Under the pieces are notes generated by a model, which was not told the origin of the DNA, searched no databases, and was given only the letters and a program-made list of their open reading frames with translations. Below are positions 26,801 to 38,800 of a DNA stretch of 64,000 nucleotides, in pieces. Origin of the DNA: Coturnix japonica. Lineage: Eukaryota > Chordata > Aves > Galliformes > Phasianidae. The stretch is taken from NCBI RefSeq assembly GCF_001577835.2, contig NC_029529.1, positions 11,667,380 to 11,731,379 on the forward strand. The letters run 5' to 3'. Position 1 is the stretch's first letter. Each line of letters opens with the position of its first letter. Position numbers and translations under genes: made by a program.

Positions 26801-29800
26801 GCTGCAGGGCTGAGCTCTGTGCAGGGCAGCCTGCCCAGCCTAACCTTGTAGGCCTGCAGGGATGGGGCACCCTGTGCCAGTGCCTGTCTGCCCTTATTGT
26901 AAAGAACTTCTTTCTTAGATTGAATCTAAATCTCCCCTCCTTTAGTTTGAAACCATCTTTTCTTCCAGCAGACCCTGCTGAAGAATCTAATTTCTTACAG
27001 CCCTTTCAGACACTGAAGGGCTGCTCTTGGGTCTCCCTGGAGTTCTCTCTTCTCTAGATTCTCTTCTTCAAATACAATACTGAGTAAAGGGCAGTGCATT
27101 GCTTGCTGCTGGGATAGCCTTCAAGTTAATCACATCTTTAGGCCTTCATGGAATTGCTGTTTGCAGTATTGACCAACAAAGCAGGAGCCAGGAGGGCAGC
27201 GTGTGATGCAGGTTGTCACCTGTCCCTCCAGCAAGCAGCTGGGCTGGACATCTCACTTTGTAGATGAACAAAACTCAAATAACATAAAAGAATGCCCCAG
27301 CCTTGCCTGCCCTTGCTCATAACAAAGGGTTTGACAGCACGGGCTGTTGATTGGGCTTGCATTGTTCAGCAGAGCTAAAGAACACAGGAGCTGCTGGACC
27401 AGTTGCATTTGCATTGACTAAGGAATTTGTAGCCATTGTTTTAAGTTCATAACCTGTCCCATGCTTTGCTGAATTATTATCTGGGGAAAATGTAACAATG
27501 GATGACCACAGAAACACCCAGCCCAAAACAAAAAGCCAGCTGCTGATGGCTTGGTAATCACTGGAAATAGCATGTTAGCTTCTAGCATGTTAGCCCTGCC
27601 ATTACAGTAGGTCACAGAGGGATGATTCCATCCATCTCCGCGTGAGTTACCAGGAAATGGGGATCCGAATGCTCTATGAAAATACAGGGCTTTTATTGGA
27701 AAAGTGAGGAATTTCTGCTAAGGTAAAATCCATTCATGGCTTATCCCAAGGAAAGCATAGGATGGGGAGTCAACATTCTGCTGCTATAGGATCTATCCAA
27801 GATGTCTTTCAACTTAGTTCATGTTTCAGTGTTTAATAATAGAAACTACCAGCTGGAGTAGCTTCATGAAAGTGATGTTTCCTGGCAGGTCTGTACCCCA
27901 AGAGCTGAAAAGCTGCCCTGACCAAATGGCCAACACGTTTGGGTTCTGGTTAACCACGTAACTGCTCATCTTCCTCCTCTCTGAAACATGGGAAGAAGAT
28001 GTGGGTTTGCCATCAGCATGGTACCCATTGCCTTCCCAAGCCCCAGTGAGTGCCTATAGGATCTATCTTAGCTGTCCTTCAACTTATTCAGTGCTCAGTG
28101 CTTTATTTCAATGGATCTCCCACTTGAAATAGCTTTATGGGAGTCAAGGTTCTTGAACAAACCAGTTGCCTTCTTTTAAGGTCATAGGTTTGGTTGACAG
28201 AGACAACAGTGCCAATGCAAAATATCTGGATTCACTGAGACGTTCCACTAAGTGTTCTGTGATACTTGGATTTAAAATTAGCATTAAAAGGAATGATTAA
28301 GGCATACATCTGATGGCAATACAAGATAAGGCAGGCATTGTGCTTTGAAGTCAGGTAGAGAGCTGGTTGTTAATGGGAAGGCTTAAATTACTGAGAACAC
28401 TTCCAGCAGGATCCTGAGGAGCTGATGATTCACTCATCGTTTTATATTGTTGACTCTAACCTGGCCAATAACGCACAGCATCTACCATGGCAGAGCGTGC
28501 CAATGACACAACGTCTGTCGGTGTGCAAGAGCAGGCTGCTCGGTGAGGAAACTGCTGCTGCAGTGGCTTTCCTGCAGGTTGTGTCCTGGGCAGGACTGGC
28601 TGTTAGTTGTGAGAACTGGCTGCTCATTGCTTGGCTTTTCATGTGGCTGCGCCGTCAGCCGGCCGCCTTCCCATGGGGATTCCCTCCTGCCTTCAAAGCG
28701 GACACCTAACGCTGTCTTTGCCACAGAAGCACCAATTTCAGGGTCTCTCCTCTGGCTGTAATGACACCTGGAAGGAATGAGTCAGCCCTGGGACTTCTCT
28801 CATTGAGTGAAGGTTGACTTGGCTGGGAAGCATTGGGTTATGAAGGGAGGGGATGGCACAGGAGCAGAGCAATGGCAGCTGCCTTGCCCAAAGAACAGAC
28901 GCAGCATGGATGGGTGCATGAGGCTGGTGCTTGACCCCAGCATCCCCTTATCTGTGCCCCCTTGTCTGAACGGATGTGAGAGGCTCACAGCAGCTCAAAG
29001 AAGGATTACAGAAATGATGCAAGAGCTGGTAAACGTGGCTAATGGTGGGTCTTAATGGCTTAAGATCTCCACATGTTCTGCTTGCTGAAAGGAAGGTTGC
29101 AAAGCAACACCTCTCATACACGAGCAGTCAAGGCTCAGCAAGGACCTTTGGGTGTTTTCAGTTTCAGCCTGGCAGCAAAGCATTAATGAAGGCAACCTCT
29201 TGAGATTGCAGGCTTTAGGTGTGAGAAAGCTCTTCCTGCCCTCCAATGCTGGAGGGAGCCAGCCCTATGGGCTTGGTAATAAGTCACAGAGTGAGGGCAC
29301 TGCTGTCACATAGCGGGGTGGGAAATGGTCAGCAGCTGCTGACCCATCTCATGTTTTCCTTTCCAGGAGAGAGTTCTCAGAGCTGCTGGAGAAGTTTGGC
29401 TCCCAGAGCAACACCGGCTCCGCACGGAGCTCACCAGTCCTACATGGTGGCAGTGAGTACCAGCACCAGCAGCTCCATGGCTGCCTTCAACCCTCTGTCA
29501 ATAGAGTTTTCTTTGTCTCAGTGCTATTTTGAGTGTGTTTTGGTCTGATTTGGTTTGGGTGAAGGCTTGGAGGAGGTGATGTCTGAGGATATCAAAGCAG
29601 GAGGGTGGTACTGAAGATTTTCTGTTCCCTGAACTGATTGTAACCTTCCTCTTTAGGTCGGTACCTGGAAAGCACATCCTCAGGCTCCTCCTCACGCTCC
29701 CAGAGCCCGCTGCTGCTGAGCCCAGCCAGCTCCCACGGCCCCTTTGTCGGCAGCCCAGCGCATGCACCCCACACACAGTAAGTACAGCCAGGCCCCATTG

Positions 29801-32800
29801 TGCCACGGGGTAGTGATGTATGTACAGTAAAAAGTGAGAAGCTCCAGACCACTTGCTGGTCAGAAAGATGCCAACATATATCTAGTACTGTTTTGGGTAG
29901 AAAAACTACACTAACATGACTATAGTGTTCAAAGGATGGCTTGTTCATCTTTATGTCTTCTGTACTATTGAATCAACGTGATAGTTTACTGTTATAACAC
30001 CAATTCCAGAGTGTCCCCTAGCTGTCCTTGTCACAGCAGTAGCTCTCCTCTTCTTGGCAAGTCTGTACCCCAACAGCTGAAAAGCTTCCCCAGCAAAATG
30101 GTCAACACATTTGGGTTCTGGTTAACCACACAACCACTCATCTTCCTCCCCTCTGAAACATGGGGAGAAGTTGTGGCATCCCACCAACCGTGAGGACGGT
30201 GCCCATCACCTCTCCAAACCCCACTGAGCACCTCTGTGAGGCCACTGCTGCCATCACAAGGTGCCTGAAGAGCACATTTCCCATTGCCCTGCTCCTGGCA
30301 CGCTGACATGGCACAGCGAGACAGTGAGCCATGGCCACCTACAGACACCTTGTCCTTTGGCCTTGGGAGCGTTTCCTGGAGTGTGTGTTTTCATGTGGTC
30401 ATCCGGCCCTTTCATATTTCGCAGGGTCAGAGGTTTGGGCAGGCTGAGCTTGTTTTTGGCCGAGTCTCCTCACTAGGGTGTGTGGGGTTGTCCTTCGAGA
30501 GACGCACAATGCAAAGGGTGTCAGCGGTGCTGGAATTGGGACCGCTGGTCCCCAGGGCCCACAGCTCCTTTTCCTTTGACACTGTAAACAAGTCAAGTTG
30601 CTGCTGCTGTGGAGAATCAGGCCTCTCTGCAGAACCAGTAAATCCTCTTGCTAAATATCAACCCTTTATTAGGGATTTGCAGAGCACAAATATTTGGCAC
30701 CAGAGGTTTAAGCTGCTTGCACAGAGTTGAGAGACCCTTTCAGAGGAGAGGCCAGCTCATCTCCTTGGCAGCTGGTTTGGATAAAGCAGGCATCTTCCCT
30801 CCTCAGTTAACCCCCTGCATTTCTTAGGGCAATGATTTTTCATAAGGTTAAGGAGGCACACAGTGAGCTTCACTTTGACTCCTGCTATGGATGCTTAGTA
30901 GTTAGCCAGCCAATCTGTCTGGTGATTTAGGTTGGATTTTGAATGATAACCTCATTAATTCTTTGTGTGCTTTGGGCACAAGGGTGCAAAATCTATACTG
31001 GCTAAAAGTTTAGTTTCTTCTGTCTTTTAAAGCGCATTTCTTTAAATGAAAACAGGTATTCCCCACATTCAGGATTAGGCAAGGCAATTATCTTCATAAT
31101 GATAAACAACATCTGCTGTGAAACTGGTGTCTTCACCTCCTGCCTCCCACGTGGGGTGGATGGATGCCCCATCCCTGGATGCATTCAAGGCCAGGCTGGA
31201 AGTGGCTCAGGGCAACCTGGTCTGATTGGTGACCCTGCCCATGGAGGGGGGGGTTGAAACTGAATGATCATTATGATCCTTTTCAACCCAGGCCATGCTA
31301 TGGCTTTGATAAAGAGATGCAGAGGCAGAAAAGACCCTATGCTTGAAGAGAACCAGGCCAAATTCATCCAGAGACGTGGTGAAATAAACCAAGGTCACCT
31401 TGAGTCACCTGCTAACCTCTCTCCCTTGCAGCTGCTCCATTGAATCAGGAATCCAGAGTATTTCTATAGCAAAGTCCTCTGGCCTAGGGCTGATGGTCAG
31501 CGGTGGAGCCAACAGGCCTGATGGACCCATGGTTTATGTCCAAGAACTTACACCAGATGGTGACTGCTACAAGGTAAGTCAGTGTAGAAACCCTCAGTGC
31601 CTCTGAATAGCTAGTTCTAGAAGCTTTAGCTGTTCTGAAGCAAAGGGATGAATAATGCATTACATAGACTAATGGAGATTGTACTGCAGGAGAAGGTGCT
31701 GGGCAGAGGGACATTCTTTCCCAGTGCTTTTTCTCTTTGTTTAGGATGGTCGGCTCCGACCCGGTGACCAACTCATTGCTATCAACAGAGATTCTCTGGT
31801 GGGCAGCACACTGGAAGAGGCCAGAAAAATTATTGCAAAAGCCAAATTCAGGTAGGCGTGCAGTACATCTCCTGTCATCAACACAGTGTAACAGTCCTGG
31901 GGAGAAACCCTTAATGTCCTGCCAACCTTTGGCTTCAGGAAGCAGAAGGCTGTTTGTGTTTGAATGGCACTTCAAAGTGCCCATGACCCAAAGAAAATTT
32001 GACAGCCCAGACCCCCACAGAGTATAACACAGAGCTTCCCAATGCTCTGTCCTTGTGAATATCCCATATCGCTGCCCAGAAGGGTTCTGGTTTAGAACTT
32101 AAGCCCAAACAAGCAACCTGGCTGGTGGAGATCCCCTATGCTGGTGTGGATTCCATTGGCCTCAGTGAGATTGCCCTGTAGAAAGAACCACGGGCACAAA
32201 AGTTTCACAAATTTCAGCTGTGCTTTATTCATTCTTAAAATAGTCTCTATTTGTTGCTCTTTCAGACATGAGGGAAACACAGAAGTGGCCTTTATTCCTG
32301 GAAGGGGACGGTTACATCCTGGACTGTCACCTCATAACAACATCCCATCGCCACCACCACCAAAGGCTGTGGGAAATGGGCTGAGCTCCTGCAGACTGAA
32401 GGTCCACGTGAGGTCCCCAGAGGTAGGCTGAAAATTCAGGTCTGAGACCACAGTCCTGTGATCTTCCTTTGATCAACAAAACCCCTTTTTTAGGGACCTT
32501 ATAGCGCTCTTTCTGGACTGGGAACAGTCTGTAGCATTGACGCATACGTCTCTGTTTTGCAACTGGGTATTTTAAAGCTGAAATATTGTGTCTTCTGTCT
32601 TGGGTTTGGGGCAAATGACAGGAGCTTTGTCTCCAGAGCTTCCATCCAGACCTGTTTCAGGAGTGTCAGGTTTAAAAAAACAGCAGTGCCTGGATAGCAA
32701 CCTGCATCTCATTCCCAAGCCACCGTAGGGCTGGAAGGGATTACGAGAGTCAGTTTGATCTAGTTTCCTACCTAAGGCAGGAACAGCTCTTTGTTCTTAA

Positions 32801-35800
32801 AGACTTCTGATGAGGACAAACCTGTAGCATTCCTAAGCAGCCCATGACTGCTCCTTGCCAGCTTAATGATAAGACAGGCTCACGCTTCCTTGCTCTACGC
32901 TGTGTTTGCTGAGGTGAGGGCTGGAGCTGTGCACAGTGATACAGGATTTAACCATGCATCCGCCACGATAATTTAGGCCTGTGGCTGGGCTGTGTGCAGT
33001 TAGCATTCCTTTCCTGGATTGTTGCAATGCCTGTTGTATCGCCCGCCCTTTTCCACCTCAAATACCATAAGAAAAGGCTGGATGATGTTTCCTTTTGTAT
33101 GAGCATCATTCCCAAAAGGTTTTCCTTTCCAGACCCTGTGGAGACACAGACTCACAAGGATGCCAAGCACACGTTGCCTTTGGCTGTGCCAGGCTGCAGA
33201 CATGCTTATGAAAGTTGGCCTTAGCCTATATATACACATAAATATACCTTTATCATCCAGCTTGTGTAATTCTATGTATGTGAAAACAAACTTCTGGCTG
33301 GAATTACATTTCTCCTTCCCTCGCTTTGTTGCTAGAAGATGGAACCCCTAATGATGGCTCAGCTCAGCTGGGCTGTGGCTCCTTTCCCTTCATCTTCAGG
33401 CTTCAGCCCATGAGCTGATAGTCGAGAAAGGGTGGGCACACAGCTCTGCTTCCTGTCACACTCATTCTGAGTTATGTTTGGGGTGACCATGGTCATAATG
33501 AGGAACTCAGCGGTGTTCTGAGCACAGGGGCTTAAGGAGAACCCCTATGGAGAAAGCTCAAGAAGCCAAACTCATCCTCAGCTCTTAATTTCAGCTAGAG
33601 CAAAGATGAATTCACATTTTCCATGTGCAGTTGCTTTGGGATGGCTCAGGGACAGCTGGGTTGCTCCCTCTGAGCTCCTCTGCTCTGTATTTACACCTCC
33701 AGATTGTGCTCAGTGATTCTCTATACCTTCTTTGTCTTCTTTTTCTAGAGCAGACATGAAAACCATTTTCCTGTGCCTTCTTTGTCACCAGATATCTGCC
33801 CACCAGAGCTCACTGTCTCAGGTAATAGCCCTGCTCCTCGTTAGATCTGTGTTGGCCACAAGCACAGCTGTGGCTCCTCAGTGCTGGGGACAATGAGATC
33901 CACTTCCAGCAGCATTTATATTACTGTAGTGTAATTTGATGTTGTGATAACGACACTGACCCCAGTAGTAGAGAGGGAAGGTGGTACACCCAATAGGTCG
34001 TTGTTATGCTTGTGTTGATTTGTCCATGATAGCAAAAGTTTTTACTAAGAGGTTTGGAGGAGTGCTGTCTCCTACTGGCAATAGGAAACAGTGCTTGTCC
34101 CATGGGATTGTTTGCAGCAGCACCTTCGCCCAGGTGCAAAGATCCTTGCAGGCAGCATTGCCTTCTGATGGGAAGGAACAAAGAGTTCACCTCAGGTGTT
34201 CAAATCAAAGTTGCTTCTAGATGAGACTGTCAGATTTCTCACTAAGTCCAGGCTTCATTTTTGCTTGCTTTTTCATGCTGTTTCCTCCCCATGCTCTGAG
34301 CCCACTGTGAGCTGGTAATCAGGTGGGACAGCCCCAGGGGACTGGTGGGGGGGGATTGAGCTCAGATCCCCATGTAGCTTCACCTTTCCATAAAGGAATC
34401 ACAGGGAGCCTAATTTACACCCATGATCTGGGGCCTGGGAAGGTTACTTTCAGCAAGATCCCATATATCCTTGTGTTACAGAGGTTACTTCTACCTGGAA
34501 AGGTGGGCTTTTACCATGGCAGTGAGTCCACAGCAGGCACAGCCTTGGTTTCAGGGAGGCTTTTATGTGGCCACAGCCAGCAGTCATTGCTCCTGGCGAT
34601 GGGGAGCAAACCACCCCCAGGCCATGGAGCAAAATAGTGATGACCTCATGGCTTCCTGCCTTAGCTGGGGGATTTTATTGCACACGTTTGCTTTGTGCTG
34701 AGTGCTGAGAAAGGTTTTGTGTTGGTGTTGTCACCCCTGAAAGCAGACAAGTGGCTTTGAAAGAGCAGTAAGCCATGCTCAGAGCCCAGGTCAGGGCTGC
34801 CTGGAGGTAGGAGCCCAGCAGACAGCCTGGATATCCGCATGTCCAGTGCTGACAGCAGAGCCTTGCTGAGCTAATCCTGATTAGCCATGCTCAAAGGTAA
34901 CATCTCTGCCCTTGAACTTGGGGAGTGAAGTGCCAGTGGCCAATCCAGCAGCCCCATGTGTTACCTCTTCCTGCTTTCCAGCTGCTGCCATTAGCAGAGC
35001 AGATGAATCTCAGGATTAGGATGAGGCTTGTGCCTGTCGGGCACCACTGAAAGGCTGGGCCAGAGATGGGAGCCCAGTCTGTAAAGCAGATCTCAGGCAG
35101 GAAAAAAGAACTGGCCCTTGGGAGAATCCTGTGCTGCTGGCACAATGAGGGACTGCCATGCTGTAGGGTGAGCAGAGCCACCCTGAGCTTCTCCCAGGGG
35201 ATGTTGTCACTTACGGACATGGTTTAATTGTGGGGTTTCTCCCAGGGATGAAGGAGCACAAATGCCATAGCAGTGTTATCTATGCCCTGCACCATCAATG
35301 AGCTTTGGGGACAGCACCTGCAGGGAGCAGCCAGCTGTCAGCAGAGGGTTTTCCCCTTATTGAGATAGCATCAACCTGCACACTGCTGCCCTTTCTCCTC
35401 TTACAGGGATGTTTCAGCATCCAACTTCCACCCCATCAGCCTGCCTGGGAAAGGAGCCCAAGGCCTTTTGCAGGCCTGGGCCCAGATTTAACAAATCCTG
35501 CTCTTTAGTTGTGTTCTGCTGCATCCACATTCTACTTTATGTAACCTGAACGTTGCTTCACAGGCACTTCTTTCCTCTATCCAAGCCCTCTTCCATTAAC
35601 ATTTCCCCCTGGTGTTTCAGCACCCTGCTCAGCCCCCAGCCTGAGAGCAGCCACGGGCTCCAAACCCAAAGTAGCACTGGATCCTCACATTCGCCTCAAG
35701 GATGGCAAGCTGGAGCTGGTGAGTGCATGGTCCCAAAGTGGCATCTCCTCCCCACCCTCCTGGGGTGCTCTGTGCAGAACATCCAGGATGTAGATGTGCC

Positions 35801-38800
35801 ACCAGTCCCTCCCTGTGCTGAATACTGACGGTGGGTGGGTGGTCTGCACACAGCCTGGGAATCTGGCCCTGAGCTGAGAGTAGACACAGCAAAACCTGGT
35901 GTTCAGCTGGGAACTGGTAGAGAACTTTCCATTGTGCACTGATATTGCATTTGGTTATGGGGGAGTTGCACCAGGTGTTAGCACTGAGGTCACTGTGTCA
36001 CTTCCCAATTGCAAAACTGAAAAGGAATGGTCGGAAGGAATCAGCCTGGATGTTTGCACAGAATAAAGCTGCTGTGCCTGATCAGTGCTCTAACCAGCAC
36101 ACCCCGTTCTGTACCAAGCAGGGGCTGCTGCTGCTTTAGTCCCCTTTACTCTCACCTGTAGCCACCCAGGGCTACAGCTCAGGAGTGTGGTTCCATGGTG
36201 GCATTGCACTGCTCACCTGCTACAGTTAATTTATCCAATCGTTGCTGAAGATTCTGGAAAAGCCCTTCATCTCGACTCTTCAGTTGAGTTTGCTGGAGGT
36301 TGTGTCCAGTTTTAGGAGATCTAAAAGGGAGAGCAGGGTGTGGTGAGCATCCCAGCTGTGTGCTAAGAGCCACTGGAAGAAACTTAGCTCCTCCTGGCCA
36401 CCCCCCAGCGCTGCAGGCAGCCCCAAAGCCCCCAGCACTGCCTTCCCTCGGCTGTGCAGTCTGTCGTGGGGGTCGTGCTCCCCGCTCTGGTTTTGGGGTG
36501 CACGTCCCTCCTCCCCACTCCGGGCGCTGCTGTTTTTAGGGGCAGTGCGGGGCTCCGGCGGACATCTGCTGCCACCGCCCGGCAGCGCGGGGCTCGGCTC
36601 CTGCCCGCACACGGGCTGCGGTGTTCTCCTCCTCTCCCTTCTTCTCTTATAACCCCTATCCTATCCTCTGCCCTCCATCCCCTGCCCTATCCGCTGTTCT
36701 CTCTCCCATCCTCTATCCAATCCTTTATCCTCTATCCTCTATTCTGTCCTATCTTACCCTCTATTATACCCTCTACCCCCTATCTTCTCTCCCAACCAAT
36801 CCCATTTTATCCCATTCCATACTCTATCCTATCCTTTAACCTCAGTCCTCTCTTCTATCCTTTATCCCTTCCTATCCTCTATCCTCTGTTCTCCCCCTTC
36901 TCCCCTGTCTCCTTTTCTTCTATCCCATCCTCTCTCCTACTTCCTGTTCTCCAAGATAGGGATTTAGGATTGTCTCTACCTTGGCTATAAACCAGCCTCT
37001 CTGCAGTGTGAGGAGCTTGGGCTCTTGGCATTCCCTTCCAGAACCCATCACTGGGAGGGGTGGCTGCTGTATCTCCTATAGGGTGACACGGTGGGGACGC
37101 TCATGTGGAATGTGGGACCCTTGAGTAGGAGGCACAGGTGCAGTTTCAACTTCAATCCCAGCTCATTCCCAGCTTCTCTGTTGAGCCGGAATTTGTCTTT
37201 TAAAGTCTTTTAGTCGTTGCCTCTGGCACCAAAGTGGTTTTTGCACAGGTTTAGCCACCTCTGTGCAGTGCCCAGGGGTTGAGTTGATAAATATCTGCAG
37301 GAGCATCCTCATAATGAGAGCAATAGGTGCAGTGAAGAGGGAAAGTATTTGAATGTCTCTCCATTGCCTCAGGAAATACACTGTGAATAGTTTTTATCCT
37401 CTCAATCCCAAGCACGGTTCAGGCTGCAAGAGAAAGAGCTCCAAGCATTTAATAAAGCTCCTGCCCATTTAATAGCTGCAGATCTGTTTGCCATCTGCAT
37501 AACATGTTCTTGGAGAGCTGTGAACGTATCTCCTGGAACAAGCATTGCTGTACAGCTGTAGGAAAGGAGAGACTGGAAATCCAGCCCAACCCTGCTCCTG
37601 CAACAGCTGATGCCTGGAGCTGCTTCCAAGAGTAACCCAGCACTGTGTTCTCTCAGCACCTGCTTCAAAGCATTCCTTATATTTAGTATTTTTCTATTAA
37701 GTGCTTGTTGTTCCTGCGGCAGGTTCTGCAGTACCTCGGCCTGGAGGTGACCGAGGAGAAGAAGAGGCAGCTGCGGCAGAGCCTGACCACGGACTCACAG
37801 GGGACAGTGGCCTATGGAGGTGAGCAGGCAGCTCCCCGTGGGCTTTGAGCATCTGTGCAGCCTTAGTGATGGCTGAGAGAAGAGAGAGATGGCTGCTGGA
37901 AGGCAGCGGGCTGGGCAGAAACATTCAATTGAGCCCAGATGTAGACTGAAAGTAGTTATAATAAGCAGCAGATACCAAGAGTGCCTCCTCCCCACTGCAC
38001 CTGAATGCAGACCAAATCTTGATGTTCACCCCCATCAATTCAATGTTGCTCCAAAGTGCTGAAGCCATCGGTTTGGACTGCATTGCTTAGGTCAGAAGGA
38101 GCACCAGCAGGCAGGCTGGGGCAGGGAAATGCTGTCTTGGTTCAAATGTTTATAACTGAAATCCACAGTGTTCTAATGCATGGTTCTTAATTAGAATTAC
38201 ATATATATTTAGAGTATGTATCTTTATAAGTGTCTCTAATCCCACTCTTGGCAGCCAAGGGGTTTCCCCAAGCTCTTTCATTTCTCTCCTGCCTTTTCCC
38301 CTCAGACCTCCTCCAAGCACTCAGGGATGTGATGCAGGATGAGCTGGATGAGGCTGGCCTGGACTCCAGCTCTGTGCTCTTCACACAGCATGAGGTGGCC
38401 AGTCTGCTGGATACATCAGCATTCCATTCCCCGGTCAGTGCATGTCCTTCAGCCCTGCTCCTGAGGAGCTGATGCTGTGGGGCTGTGCAGGGGTGGGTGT
38501 GGAAGATTTAGGTTGGCCTTCCAGTACTTGAAGGGAGCATATAATCAAGAGGGGGAATGGCTGTTTACATGGGGGGGCAGTGATAGGACAAGGGTGAATG
38601 GTTTGAATCTGAGACAGGAGGTTGAGGTTGGATCTTAAGAGGAAGTTTTTCCCCCAGAGGGTGGTGATGCACTGAACAGGTTGCCCAAGGAGGCTGTGGA
38701 TGCCCCATCCCTGCAGGCATTCAAGGCCAGGCTGGATGTGGCTCTGGGCAGCCTGGGCTGCTGGTTGGTGACCCTGCACACAGCAGGGGGCTGGAACTGG

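Noticed and set aside
36454-36990. 178-codon opening across the pyrimidine tract
   Set aside because: The low-complexity Pro/Leu/Ser peptide comes from the CTATCC simple repeat.
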